Source of the DNA: Nereocystis luetkeana
Taxonomy: Eukaryota > Sar > Phaeophyceae > Laminariales > Laminariaceae
Direction of reading: 5' to 3'
DNA: 64,000 nt
Assembly: GCA_031213475.1 (NCBI GenBank)
Contig: JARUPZ010000010.1
Location: forward strand, 3,127,970 to 3,191,969
Part shown: piece after piece, positions 21,835-32,704 of the stretch
How the letters are laid out: each line of letters opens with the position of its first letter
How positions within the stretch are numbered: the stretch's first letter is position 1
Notes under the pieces: model-generated
What the model saw: only the letters and a program-made list of their open reading frames with translations
Databases searched by the model: none
Told to the model about the DNA's origin: nothing
Program-made: the position numbers and the translations under genes

Positions 21835-22098
21835 TGTGTGTGCGTGTGTTCTTTTTATGATTTCAAGTACCAGGTACCTGGTAAATATCATATTCTACCT
21901 CTGTAAATACGTACAACAGTGTTTTTTAATAAAAAGTTTCAACAAAACCTGTGAGATAGATCGAATTTTAGATTTTCCCCGAAACTCACTTTTTGCAAGC
22001 TACTATTAATACTCGTATACGAATAGAGCTCACCATGAACTATTACCCCTTTCTGAACGCCGACACAACGACCAAAACAATGGCAAAACCCCCCGTTT

Positions 22099-22199
22099 TT
22101 AACCCTTTTAGAACCGCAGCCCCGTTCACGGCACAAAGTACTTAGAATTTGACGTGTTTTGTCCCCAAAACGGGACTGCGGTCCTAAATGGGTTAATTA
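22099..22199. mobile_element. MITE B
   Basis: TTAACCCTTTTAGAACCGCA to CCTAAATGGGTTAA; shares the right TTAATTAA junction with the next copy. Confidence 0.9.
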
Positions 22200-22312
22200 A
22201 CGCTTTTAGGACTGTATTATCAGTCAGTCCCGTTTTGGGGGCAGACAACGTGGAATTCGAGTGGTTTGTCCCCAAAACGGGACTGCTGCACTACTAGATA
22301 CACGGGTTAAGG
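22200..22312. mobile_element. MITE B, tandem neighbour
   Basis: It starts within TTAATTAACGCTTTTAGGAC and ends ACACGGGTTAA. The left arm has the variant ATCAGTCAGTCCCG. Confidence 0.8.
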
Positions 22313-22449
22313 CGTGAAAGGCGTGAACAGCCGAAGCCGCACGGGTGGAGAGGGTCGCGTTACGCCCCCCGGAGCGTGGAAGTCCTCCCATTGCAACTTT
22401 TGTGTGCGTCATCCCCCCAATCAAAAGCAGTGCAGCGGCCGGTCGGTGC

Positions 22450-22550
22450 TTTGCCCTTTGAGGGCCGCAGTCCCGTTTCGGGGACAAACTACTCACTATT
22501 TGAGTGGTTCGCCCCCCTAACAGGACTACTGCAGTGCTGAAAAGGGGGGA
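22450..22550. mobile_element. MITE B
   Basis: GCCCTTTGAGGGCCGCAGTC and CAGTGCTGAAAAGGGG ends. Confidence 0.75.
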
Positions 22551-22607
22551 CGTCTCGTCACTTTTTTTTCTCGTCGAATTTTCCCCTCTGGAGTCCCACG
22601 GAGCAAG

Positions 22608-22795
22608 CAAGCTTTGTCAGGAGACACGTCCAGGAAGGCAAAAACTTGCGCTGTCAAAAGGGTGCGGGGCCGAGTGCTCCGCACAAAAAAACTGTTCATG
22701 TTAATAGTAGTTTGGTGTCGGTCAAATCAAGGCATGCCGAGATAGCAGAGTTGCTCTCTGTCACGGGGTGCAAAATTCTGTCTCCTGACATCTTG
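22608..22795. mobile_element. family J element
   Basis: Left TTGTCAGGAGACACGTC and right CTGTCTCCTGACATCTTGG are inverted; the interior has AGTTTGGTGTCGGTCAA. Relatives are at 30360-30600 and 56038-56115. Confidence 0.55.
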
Positions 22796-22799
22796 GCCA

Positions 22800-23095
22800 A
22801 GGAAGGTTGATGCTATTATTAATAGGATTAATAGTAGGGCTACCTTGCACACCAGGTAGGTGTGCATATTGTACTCTGCGCACCTCCACCCTCCTCCCGT
22901 TCGGCGACCTGACGAAAATACTGATCCATGCCAGAAGGCTCGGGTCAGGATTAGGGTCATAGGGTCGAGTGGGTCGGGGAGTGGGTCGGGTCTAGGTACA
23001 AGGGGAAAAGCCCTGGCAATCTGATCCCACCCCGACCTGATCCAACCAAAATCGAGGGTTTCCACCAAATGGACACAGCGAAACATAAAGTACGC
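22800..23095. other. no recognised feature
   Basis: It includes a GGGTC-type short run at 22945-22990 (GGGTCGAGTGGGTCGGGGAG). Confidence 0.35.
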
Positions 23096-23124
23096 TCAAG
23101 GCACCCTGGTTGTCTATTAATAAA

Positions 23125-23260
23125 GGGTTTACCGTGTACAATTGGCGCGCTCGCCTTGCAAGCTTGGTGTTCCACCGACCAGGCAGGCAGACATTACGTG
23201 CACCAAGCACGAAGCGCCGTGAGGTGTTGGGGGGGGTGGGGTGGGGGGGGTATGCTTCTT
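23125..23260 (-). repeat. family I repeat, reverse
   Basis: CACCGACCAGGCAGGCAGAC and GCACGAAGCGCCGTGAGGTG are the reverse of the 7960 copy, ending in a G-run. Confidence 0.65.
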
Positions 23261-23335
23261 GGATCGCGCGTGCTATTTTAGACCACGCTATATAGCCGGG
23301 AATAGAATTACCGATTACTACTAATACGGGACCCC

Positions 23336-23522
23336 ATATTGATATTACGGGGGGACCATAGAACCGCAGTCGCGTTTTGGGGACACGCCATTCTAATTTC
23401 AAGTAGTTTGTCCCCAAAACGGGACTGCGGTTCTAAAGGGGTTAACAGGACCTAGGGCATGCGCAAAAACCTGGTATATATTTAACCAATTATACTAGAA
23501 ATATTTGGTCCTATTCCCCGTA
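23336..23522. mobile_element. MITE A split by MITE B
   Basis: ATTACGGGGGGACCATA, then a B copy, then AGGACCTAGGGCATGCGC and onward to ATTTGGTCCTATTCCCCGTA. Confidence 0.8.
23354..23445. mobile_element. MITE B nested in MITE A
   Basis: GAACCGCAGTCGCGTTTTGG to GCGGTTCTAAAGGGGTTAA; the outermost left end is missing. Confidence 0.85.
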
Positions 23523-23620
23523 GTATTAATAGTAGTCAGGACCCATCATCAAGACAAAAACCTATACCTGGTATATTCTAGTACTATTTTATTTAATCAT
23601 GGTTGGTCCTGATTACTATA
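23523..23620. mobile_element. MITE A3, ends lost
   Basis: TAGTAGTCAGGACCC and TTGGTCCTGATTACTATAGG arms. It carries CTATACCTGGTATATTC, a micro-insert. Confidence 0.7.
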
Positions 23621-23650
23621 GGACCTATGGTACAAACAAACGTAACGACC

Positions 23651-23970
23651 GGTCGCCCCGGTGGTTCAAGTGGTTAACCTCGAATTCTACTTGTTTGAGT
23701 CCTGGGTTCGAGCCCCAGGAGGGTCGGACTTTGACTTTATTTGCAAAAATAAAAAAAGGGATTCAATTGTTGAGAGCGCCTTGCAGCGTGGGTAGGCACA
23801 ATTCGATGCGAGTCGACGAGGGAAGAAAAGGCTGAAATCTTCTCGCGATAAAAATGAAGGCACGTACCGTAGCGGGAAGGGGGTAGAAGAGCCTGCTATG
23901 TGACCCCGGATCTGAGTTACGAGTTGGAAGGAGAGAGAGAAGAATATGTGCGAAGATAATAAATGGGATG

Positions 23971-23990
<20 letters not shown>
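23651..23990 (+). mobile_element. tRNA-derived SINE S1
   Basis: The head has a perfect Pol III A box TGGTTCAAGTGG and B box GGTTCGAGCCC. The body includes GAGAGCGCCTTGCAGCGTGG and AAGGCACGTACCGTAGCGGG; the 3' end is AATAAATGGGATG plus poly-A. Full length is about 340 bp. Confidence 0.92.
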
Positions 23991-24004
<14 letters not shown>

Positions 24005-24351
24005 GGTGCGCCCCGGTGGTTCAAGTGGTTAACCTCGAATTCTACTTGTTGAGTCCTGGGTTCGAGCCCCAGGTGGGTCGGACTTTGACTTCATTTCCAA
24101 AAATAAAAATAAAAAAAGGATTCAATTGTTGAGAGCGCCTTGCAGCGTGGGTAGGCACAATTCGATGCGAGTCGACGAGGGAAGAAAAGGCTGAAATCTT
24201 CTCGCGATACAAATGAAGGCACGTACCGTAGCGGGAAGGGGGGAGAAGAGCCTGCTATGTGACCCCGGATCTGAGTTACGAGTGGAAAGGAGAGAGAGAA
24301 GAATATGTGCGAAGATAATGAATGGGATGAGCAAAAAACAAACAAACAAAA
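24005..24351 (+). mobile_element. SINE S1, second copy in tandem
   Basis: Starts 15 bases after the TA-rich tail of the previous copy, same strand, and is nearly identical. It ends GGGATGAGC then A-rich CAAACAAACAAA. Confidence 0.92.
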
Positions 24352-24367
24352 AACCCAATATTTTATT

Positions 24368-24412
24368 GTAACCATACTGGGTCCATGGTCCTGATTATTA
24401 TGTCCCCCCGTA
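24368..24412. mobile_element. MITE A3 right-arm fragment
   Basis: ATGGTCCTGATTATTATGTC then CCCCCGTAA. Confidence 0.5.
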
Positions 24413-24494
24413 AGAGGGTTCACGTCAAACTTTGAATGGCGACTTGTATTCACGGACATGTGGTACCTACTGCTATTAATACGAGTGTAGTGTA

Positions 24495-24722
24495 TGTGTG
24501 TTCTTCATTTAAACGTTCTTTCTACCCGTCGACATCCAGCACAACCAGTGTCCGTGCGATTCTTCAATCCTAGAAGAGATACGAACAAGCTCTGTGGTCA
24601 CAAAAGCTACGCCACACATCAGAGATACTACGTTGCCACGTGTGCAGCAGCTAGCACAGCAGTAGACAACGCAATGTCATCATACGTTACTGGATACGAC
24701 GGGCACGGCATACACATTCTAT
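24495..24722 (-). repeat. family H repeat
   Basis: Reverse copy: CTACCCGTCGACATCCAGC, then GTGGTCACAAAAGCTACGCC, ending ACGACGGGCACGGCATACAC. Confidence 0.75.
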
Positions 24723-24724
24723 GA

Positions 24725-25130
24725 AATAAAGAAACGGAAGAATACTGCGAAAGAAAAACAAAAACAAAGACATATCGAAAGAGAAAAAGGAAAAAAATAC
24801 GGGGGAAAACTACTGCTGTCGTGCCCTCTCGCAGGGGTTGTGGCAGACGCTTGGAACTTGATGAAAAACAAAAAGAAACACAACAACAAAAAATAACCAC
24901 CGCTACTTGTAAATAGAGTATGACCAAGGACCAGATGGAAAAAACCCCAGGCAAACAAAAGCACAAAGCCGCCTCTAGGTAGCCGCATCAATGTGGTACG
25001 AGTATTAATAGCATAGCCTGGTTCTCCGTGCTATTCCAATTATATGAACATGAAACGGGGTTTCTGGCCTAGGCCGGATTTCTGGAGCGTGTTCTAGGTT
25101 AAAAGACACTTGAGACCAACTATTATGGGG
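24725..25130. other. A-rich stretch with no recognised feature
   Basis: 24740-24900 is AAAGA-rich on the plus strand; no frame or repeat copy is supported. Confidence 0.35.
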
Positions 25131-25198
25131 AAAAATTGAGCCATTATTTCTGGAGTTTTCAGCGATCTCCGAAGCCCAGAAATCAGAACCATCTCGTA

Positions 25199-25296
25199 TT
25201 AACCCTTTTAGAACCGCAGTCCCGTTCTGGGGACAATCCAGTCAAATTTCAAGTAGTTTTGTCCCCAAACGGGACTGCGGTTCTAAAGGGGTTAAT
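25199..25296. mobile_element. MITE B
   Basis: TTAACCCTTTTAGAACCGCA to GCGGTTCTAAAGGGGTTAA, with TTAA on both sides. Confidence 0.93.
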
Positions 25297-25556
25297 ATTA
25301 TTGGAGAGGAAACCATCCATATGGTTTGTGTCAGCTCCTAGAGGGGTACAAAATCGACCAATCCTCTCAGAACCGAGCCCAGTCCTGAGCGGTCTTTGGT
25401 GCCTCCAGGAGCTGAGAGTTGCTTGAATTTTGGGTGCCATCACTGCAGCAGCAGCACTGCTACGTGCTTCCCATCTGCCGAGTATATCCCTCACCAATGC
25501 CGAAGCATCACACCCACGGCGAGCTCTACCGACGGGCTAGGGCGCTTGTATAAGAC

Positions 25557-25837
25557 ATGGCTTCCCCCTCACATGGAGGCGATAGCATCGGCAGCAGCAG
25601 CAGCAGCGGAGTAGTAGCAGCAACGCCAGCAACACACGCCAGCAGCGACGGCGATCCGACGTCCCAGCGGAAGCAACAGCGGGAGCAGCAATGAATGGCG
25701 ATTCGACGTCGCCGGCGAAATGCAAGCCTGGCCTGGGTACCGAGACCCGAAACCACGCTGGCGGCGGCGGCGCGGCGGCCGTTGGCTTTGGTTGCTCCGA
25801 CTCCCAACAAGACCAACCAATGCTGCTCGTACATTGA
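25557..25837 (+). CDS. coding-like locus with two overlapping short frames
   Basis: ATG 25557 opens a 45-codon Ser/Gly/Ala-rich frame (MASPSHGGDSIGSSSSSG and onward to QREQQ), stopping at 25694. It overlaps ATG 25691, which opens a 48-codon frame (MNGDSTSPAKCKPGLGTETR onward to QPMLLVH), stopping at 25837. Both have G/C-ending codons and natural composition. They may be one gene with a missed splice (GT at 25737) or an exon disrupted by the CAG-repeat tract at 25590-25620. No family recognised. Confidence 0.3.
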
Positions 25838-26149
25838 ACCAGTTTCCAAAATCAGAGGCCATAATAATAGATGCTCCTTACTTCTCATGCACATATTTCT
25901 GGAGCCTCAAAACTTGGAAAATCGTCGCCAGAAATCACGGGTTAATTGTTTCCGCATACGTGGTATGTAGTAGTTTGTCTAACTTCCAGGGAGTATAACC
26001 GCTCCCGATTTTCTTATTTCCTCCGTAATTTTACTGTTAGTAACTATTATGTACGTGGTATCTTGTTTGTAACATGTGTATGTATGTACATATATATCTG
26101 GTATTATACTAACAATGTACCTGGTAATATCTTTATACTGGTACGAGGT

Positions 26150-26290
26150 GTGTTGTAGTTTTGTGACCGCAGCAGTGCTCGTGTACCCTGGTATCTCTGT
26201 GGCATACCTGGTAGGATTTAAGAATCGGCACGGACACTTGTTGTGCTGGATGGTCGACGGGTAGAAGAAAGGGAGGAACGGTTTAGACCT
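26150..26290 (+). repeat. family H repeat, partial
   Basis: GGATTTAAGAATCGGCACGG and GTGCTGGATGGTCGACGGGT. It carries two micro-inserts, GTACCCTGGTATC and CATACCTGGTAGG. Confidence 0.7.
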
Positions 26291-26658
26291 ATGCCAATGG
26301 GAAAGCGAACTATCAATAAAAAGTGTGAATTGCAAAGATACACTCCAATTTTTTTAAAACCCGCTTCCTATGGGCACGTTTAGAAATAAAAATAGCTCCT
26401 AACTTTTGGAAAAGCCCGATAAAAGCAAATCTGGGGCCGATGTTGGGCCAACATCGGCTTGAGAAAAACTCAGGCCGATCTTTGGTTCGAAGCGGCGAGA
26501 TTCCGAGTCCTCGACAGACATCGATCAACAAAACCAACGATTGCGTCATGAATTCTGAGCAGAGTGTGCTCGTTAGGGGCTCCGATCCACCCTAGAGCCA
26601 CCGTCTTCACACCATGGCCGGTGTCATGTGGCGGGAGCTGACCAGGCGTATGATAGCC

Positions 26659-27009
26659 GGTCGCCCCGGTGGTTTAAGTGGTTAACCTCGAATTCTACTT
26701 GTGTTTGAGTCCTGGGTTCGAGCCCCAGGTGGGTTGGACATTGACTTTATTTGCAAAAATAAAAATATAAAAGGATTCAATTGTTGAGAGCGCCGTGCAG
26801 CGTGGGTAGACACAATTCGATGCGAGTCGACGAGGGAAGAAAATGCTGAAATCTTCTCGCGATAAAAATGAAGGCACGTGCCGTAGCGGGAAGGGGGTAG
26901 AAGAGCCTGCTACCCCGGATCTGAGTTACGAGTTGGAAGGAGAGCGAGAAGAAGATGTGCGAAAATAATAAATGGGATGAGCAAAAAATAAATGAAAATA
27001 AATGAAAAA
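26659..27009 (+). mobile_element. SINE S1
   Basis: A box TGGTTTAAGTGG (one change) and B box intact. The tail is AATAAATGGGATGAGC then repeated AAATAAATGAAA. Confidence 0.92.
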
Positions 27010-27519
27010 TATTCGGCCGCTGGTTTACACAAAAACATAAGACAAAAAATTCTCCATCCGTCTCGAATGGCAAAAAGTTGACTTTTTTTCAGGTTTGACC
27101 GTAGGACGCCGCCGGCAAGCTCTCGCCCCCTAGACCATGGATCCACCTGATATCTTCGAGGCCGTCATCTATATTCGTTAGCCTTGCCAGATATCGAGCG
27201 GGTTGGCCGTGGGCTGAGTCTATGTCGAGATCGAGCGTCGATCGTCGCGCGAGCTGGTTTCTATCACCGTGTTGACAATTTGCAACCAGAAAAAACAAAT
27301 TGCGCCGCCTACAGCCGTCGTGGGAAAAAAAGTTACCGGCATAAACATTTTTCTCTTTCTTTCCCACAGCGGCAGTACGATAATTTTTTCGGCTGTTCTT
27401 TGACAGCAATCTATTTGAAAAAAAAGTTTTGAACTTCGCGTTCCCATTGGCATAGGTCTTTAATATGCGGAAAAAACACACGCACACGTATCAACACGTA
27501 GATGACACAAGAGCTGTAC

Positions 27520-27715
27520 TGCTGTGCGTGTGTTTGTTCTTCACATTAAACCGTTCTTTCTACCCGTCGACATCCAGCACAACCAGTGTCCGTGCCGATT
27601 CTCTGATCCTATTAATAGAAGAGATACAAGTTTTGTGGTCACAAAAGCTACGCCACAGAGATAATACGAGGTACGTTGCCACGTGTGCAGTACTCGTACT
27701 CGTATCGAAAATGTA
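27520..27715 (-). repeat. family H repeat
   Basis: AACCGTTCTTTCTACCCGTC, then CCACAGAGATAATACGAGG. A 3-unit TACTCGTA segment replaces the usual end. Confidence 0.7.
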
Positions 27716-27749
27716 AAGTCTCCTGTACATACGAGTACATACAGCAAGA

Positions 27750-27750
27750 G

Positions 27751-27790
<40 letters not shown>
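27750..27790. repeat. TTG microsatellite
   Basis: Thirteen TTG units. Confidence 0.95.
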
Positions 27791-27844
27791 GGTTGATCGG
27801 ACATTGGACTCTCAAATCAAGGAGTCCGTGGTACGCGATAGCAC

Positions 27845-27941
27845 TTTTTTTAGAACCGCAGCCCCGTTTTGGGGACAAAAGCTGCTTGAAATTTGAGTGG
27901 TTTGTCCCCAAAACGGAACTGCGGTTTTAAAAGGGTTAATA
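27845..27941. mobile_element. MITE B
   Basis: TTTTTTTAGAACCGCAGCCC to GCGGTTTTAAAAGGGTTAA. Confidence 0.88.
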
Positions 27942-28013
27942 ACCCGCCCTTTCGGCTACTACTATAATACTGCTGTTGTATACACGAGGGGCTGGTGACG
28001 CCTGGACCTCACC

Positions 28014-28100
28014 TCATCCTTCAAGGACCGCAACCCAGTTTCGGGAACAAAACACCTGGAGATTAGACCGGTTTATCCCCCAAAGAGGACTGCAGACTGC
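28014..28100. mobile_element. MITE B, decayed
   Basis: TCCTTCAAGGACCGCAACCC to AGAGGACTGCAGACTGC. Confidence 0.55.
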
Positions 28101-28492
28101 ACTATTAATACTTCCAAGGGCGAAATACTGCCAGGTATTATATCATCACTCTGTCCCTATACATAGGGAACTTTTGTAGATGAATATCAAGTAAAAAGGG
28201 GCCCTATAGTTATGTCCACAGCAGTAGTAGTGGAGGGATATAGGGTGGCGTTTCTCGCCGAGCACATGTGCATACAGAGTATTAACCCTTTTAGGAACTA
28301 TTAATACTTCCAAGGGCGAAATACTGCCAGGTATTATATCATCACTCTGTCCCTATACATAGGGAACTTTTGTAGATGAATATCAAGTAAAAAGGGGCCC
28401 TATAGTTATGTCCACAGCAGTAGTAGTGGAGGGATATAGGGTGGCGTTTCTCGCCGAGCACATGTGCATACAGAGTATTAACCCTTTTAGGA
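28101..28492. repeat. 196-bp perfect tandem duplication
   Basis: 28101-28296 and 28297-28492 are identical by eye. Each copy ends with TTAACCCTTTTAGGA, the tip of the MITE B that follows, so the breakpoint lies inside that element. Confidence 0.93.
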
Positions 28493-28577
28493 CCCCAGTC
28501 CCGTTTCGGGGGCAAACTACGTATGTTTTGAGTGATTTGCCCCCACATATGGGACTGCGGTGCTAAAAGGGTTAATA
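28477..28577. mobile_element. MITE B
   Basis: TTAACCCTTTTAGGACCCCA to TGCGGTGCTAAAAGGGTTAA. This copy supplied the truncated tip at 28281-28296. Confidence 0.9.
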
Positions 28578-28689
28578 GTTAATACCTCGTGCATCGTGCT
28601 GCTGGATATAGCTTCCAAATCTTGCGGATGAAAAATATCGAAGCCTGAAGTTTTCAACCCCGCGCTTTGTCAACAAATAAATGTCGCCT

Positions 28690-28798
28690 ATTAACCCTTT
28701 TAGAACTCCAGTCCCGTTTTGGGGACACAACAGTCAAATTCCAAGTATTTTGTCACAAATTGTCCCCAAAACGAGACTGCAGTCCTAAAAGGGTCAAT
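28690..28798. mobile_element. MITE B, long-loop form
   Basis: TTAACCCTTTTAGAACTCCA; loop TTTGTCACAAATTGTCCCC. Confidence 0.88.
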
Positions 28799-29234
28799 AT
28801 TAATACTGGTACTGCTGTAACCTACTCGTACTCCGAATTTCTCATTTCCCCCCGAATTTTTACTCGATCACACGATAGGTTTTGTTGTAAGAGGGCGGCC
28901 GATACGTATCATTCGTCGTGTTTTTTTTTTTTTTCCGTCGCGTGTACGCCGTAGGTATGTACGTACCTCGGTAAGCCAGATTAGATCCGGTCGTACTCGT
29001 ATGTAAAAGTCTCAGAAGGCTTTTTTGAGAGTATAATAATGCGTACCTGGTACACCTTTTATACGCTGGATAAAAATGAAGGCAATCGTATGTGTCGTAT
29101 CAGGAGGGAGAAGGGAAATAAAGCCGCAGAGAGTGGGCACCGCTGTCCTTGCAGCAACTCCAGAAGGCCCGCGCAGGACACAGGACATATAATTTGGAGC
29201 TGGAAAATACGGTGTGAGATGGTATTATTATTAA

Positions 29235-29343
29235 TATTTACGGGGGGGCATAGTTAATAGGACCTATGGTATACACAAAAACCTCTATATTTAACCATTT
29301 TTAATAACAATATTTGGTCCTATTAACTATGGTCCCCCGTAAT
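29235..29343. mobile_element. MITE A, arm-type A2
   Basis: TTTACGGGGGGGCATAGTTA and TTAACTATGGTCCCCCGTAA. Confidence 0.9.
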
Positions 29344-29766
29344 AGTGTAATGCCAGATATATACCCGTGGTTCACGCTTGTTACCAGGTACTATAATGGA
29401 ACCGTATGGCACGACAATACCCGGGTACAAGCGCAGCAAATTCGTTGATTTTTGCGGGGAATCTGCCGTGCGGTGTCTGTTGATAATACCGATTAATACT
29501 ACCGCTGATGAATACCTGGTACCTGGTAGTATTTGGACAGGCGGCTTGTGGAGGTTTATTTTAATATAATGATGAAACACGTCAGCTGTGAGTTCGACTG
29601 TTTAAATAGTTGGTACTCAGCTTTGCAAGCTGCGTATTTTACGCCCGTTTTGTGTTTCACATTACAGTCGATTTGTAATTGTAAGATTGCAGAACTTGTC
29701 GTTCGTGCATATGATGTACGTATTTACCAGGTACGTATTGTATGGCCGGGCGGCTCGCACGACTAT

Positions 29767-29865
29767 TAACCCATGTAGAACCGCAGTCCCATTTTGCGGA
29801 CAAAGCACTCGAATTCTAAGTAATTTGTCCCCAAATCGGGACTGCGGTTCTAAAAGGATTAATCT
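29767..29865. mobile_element. MITE B
   Basis: TTAACCCATGTAGAACCGCA to GCGGTTCTAAAAGGATTAA. Confidence 0.9.
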
Positions 29866-29994
29866 TAATACGAGCGAGAGGGCGGGGCGGGGGGGGGGGG
29901 GGGTACTCGCTTGGTGCTTGCCTTATTATAGTGGTTTGACCTTTTACCACGCATCCCTTTCGAAGCGGACGGACGACCTTTCTTACTCGTACTA

Positions 29995-30101
29995 TTACGA
30001 GGGGACCATACTAAATAGGACCTACGGTAGACTCAAAACCCCATATATTTCCCTATTTTTACGAACAATATTGGGTCCTATTAACTACGGCGCCCCGTAA
30101 C
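29995..30101. mobile_element. MITE A
   Basis: TTACGAGGGGACCATACTAA left; GGTCCTATTAACTACGGCGC right. Left and right arms are of mixed A1/A2 type. Confidence 0.82.
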
Positions 30102-30223
30102 AACAGGATAGACACTCCCGACATTTAGGGCGCTCATCACCTTTTTTTCCATGCCAATCTATGACAGAAAACTCAAGTTACCCCCTACTCCTGCTGTATG
30201 CGCACACATATATACCTTCTCTA

Positions 30224-30330
30224 TTACGGGGGACCATATGAAAGAGGACCTACGGTACACACAAAAACCTACATATTTCCCTTCTTGTACTAACAATATT
30301 TGGTCATATTGACTATGGTCCCCCGTAATA
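30224..30330. mobile_element. MITE A, diverged arms
   Basis: ATTACGGGGGACCATATGAA left; GACTATGGTCCCCCGTAATA right. Confidence 0.85.
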
Positions 30331-30359
30331 GCTGCTTAGATTTTTGTGGCCACGGTCCC

Positions 30360-30600
30360 ATTCCTACGATCAAATCTGTCAGGAGGCTTGTCAGGCAGGG
30401 CAAAACGATCAAAGCTGTCAAGGGTTTAGGGCCGGTTTGTCAAGGGTCTAGGGCCGGTTTGTCGAGGGTTTAGGCCCGGTTTGTTCCACACTAAAGCCTA
30501 GGTAGTTTGGTGTCGGTGAAGGTATGTCGAGGCAAAGTTAACGTCTGTCAAGGGGTGAAAGGGCTGTCTCCTGTCATGTTGTGCCTGGGATAGCGGTTGT
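30360..30600. repeat. family J-related element with internal 24-bp repeats
   Basis: GTCAAGGGTTTAGGGCCGGT recurs three times, then TAGTTTGGTGTCGGTGAAG and GGCTGTCTCCTGTCATG as in the 22608 copy. Confidence 0.55.
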
Positions 30601-30804
30601 CTTGTCTCGTAGGATAGCGATAGTTTTTTCGCTGTTGCGAGGGGACGTTTCTAGGGTTAAGGCTTTTTATTTGCTTGCAAGAGGTTTACCGGTAGTTTTT
30701 ACCAGCACCAGCTGTACCACGTAATGTTTGTGCTTTTCGGCCACTTCAATTCCCCGCCAGCTGTGTATGTAGCTCAACTCGTGGAAGAGCTTCTCACACC
30801 TCTA

Positions 30805-31100
30805 GTCGGACAGGTCATCGACAGATCATCCGTTTCTACTTAATGATCTACTGCTGTACATATTTCAGGGCAGATATATCATCTATCCCTGATATGTATG
30901 ATCTGTATAATCTACAGCTCATGTTGCCGCGAGGGAGCCGTATAATCTGCATTATCTAGCACATGTTTCCTGGGTTATATCTAGTGTGTACGCGCCGGCC
31001 GTGCACAAGCTCCCTCAACGGCCGATGAGGAGTTAGACCATGTACAGTAGAAATATCAGATAGATCATGACCTGTCCGAGCTGTAGAGGTTTTACCCGGC
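30805..31100. mobile_element. family F element
   Basis: GGACAGGTCATCGACAGATC left; AGATAGATCATGACCTGTCC right, an inverted match; core CTCATGTTGCCGCGAGGGAG. Confidence 0.7.
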
Positions 31101-31226
31101 GTCCTTAGGGGCATAGCGTGGCCACAGGTGTCGTGGTACGTTCACGTATTTCTCATATATAGTTCCGGGTGTTTTTGTGTGAGCGCTTGAACCTTGCCCC
31201 TGCTGCTTTCATACTCGTACCAGCAT

Positions 31227-31288
31227 TTGTGATAACAACAACAACAACAACAACAACAACAATAACAACAATAACAACAATAACAACA
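31227..31288. repeat. AAC/AAT microsatellite
   Basis: ACAACA units with AATAACAAC variants. Confidence 0.95.
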
Positions 31289-31984
31289 ACCTGGTGTACA
31301 GCAGTATGTCGCTGCCATCCCATTTGTGGATCGCAAGAAGTGTCTATCATACTCGCGACTGCTTCCGCCTCGGATTTTCCAGTGGTGCACACACGCTACG
31401 TACGCCGTGATATCAGATGATACGGATAACTGCTGCTGTGATACTCGTATAGTACGGTAAATCTGTCTTCGATCTGTATCCTTCGTCGACGCCCGTCTCT
31501 TATCATTGATGATTAGTACCAGGTAATTATTAATGATAGTTGTTGTCGATGCAAGTCTAGCCGAACAGTCACTCACCCCACTGCTGTTCCATGCACGGCA
31601 GCAGCAGCACCAGCAGGCATCATGGATAGCAGGTGGCAGGTAGCAGGTACGGCTATTCTGGGCGGGGGCATAAGGGACGGTTCGACACTACTACGGATAC
31701 CAAACGGTGTCTGCGTTTCCGGCCGAAGTGGCAGCTATTCCGACAAATCGTCCGCTAAAAATGTTAATTTCCAACACCAGACAGAGCTCAGAGGGGTTGT
31801 TTGTTCTGTACGTTCGTACCCGACCTGATGCCAGAGAAAACCCCGATATAACTAATCTGCCTCACAGCAGTCTGTGACGACATAATAATTAGATAATTAT
31901 GTACCTGGTACTTCGTATAGTTGTCTCTGTAGGAGGCGGCAGGAGGAAGGACACTGGGTGTGCTGATGCAGTTGGGTAGATAGA

Positions 31985-32060
31985 ACAATCGGTGGATCGT
32001 ACGTGTTTTCTTCACATTAAACGTTCTTTCTACCCGTCGACATCGTGGGCATAACGCACG
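31985..32060 (-). repeat. family H fragment
   Basis: TTCTTCACATTAAACGTTCT then CTACCCGTCGACATC. Confidence 0.6.
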
Positions 32061-32231
32061 ACACACACCAGTAGCCGTACGTAAGTGGCGGGTACAAAAC
32101 CACCCATACCCCCGACCTGTAGTAGTATTTGGATTTTTCCCGTCACAACGTGCACTTTATTTTTTACTTTCCTCTGCTCAACTCGTGTACGTATGATGCC
32201 ATCACACTGGTACCATGCTTTTATACCCTTC

Positions 32232-32340
32232 TGGCCGTAAATATAAGAAGCGCTAAGGTCTTCATATGGATGTCTGAACGGCCCTTATATTTCCACCCGG
32301 AGTGGTACTTATCACATCCGGGTGATACGATAGCACGCCC
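32232..32340. repeat. family G hairpin repeat
   Basis: GGCCGTAAATATAAGAAGCG left and GGCCCTTATATTTCCACCCG right are inverted arms, followed by GTGGTACTTATCACATCCGG. Confidence 0.55.
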
Positions 32341-32402
32341 CCTCCGACGGATCTAAAAGCCGATTTTCTCAACATTGGGGAGGAGAGTTTAGGCGCTCAC
32401 CT

Positions 32403-32503
32403 ATTAACCCTTTTAGAACCGCAGTCCCGATTTGGGGACAAAGTACTTGAAATTTGAGTGGATTATCCCCAAAATGGGACTGCAGTTCTAAAAGGGTTAA
32501 TAG
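32403..32503. mobile_element. MITE B
   Basis: TTAACCCTTTTAGAACCGCA to GCAGTTCTAAAAGGGTTAA with TTAA flanks. Confidence 0.93.
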
Positions 32504-32704
32504 CGCGATACTTCGAAGTATATATACCTGGTACCTGGTATATATTTAAGTACATACATACGTCTATGGGAATACGTCGGCGTGATCTTCTTCGCAAAAG
32601 CCGCCATTTTTTTGTTTTGTACGCACGTCCCCCCCTGGCCCCTGGCTTTGGGGAAACTAAAAAACGCCTCCGAAATCCATCCCCAGGGGAGGGAGGGGGC
32701 GTGC

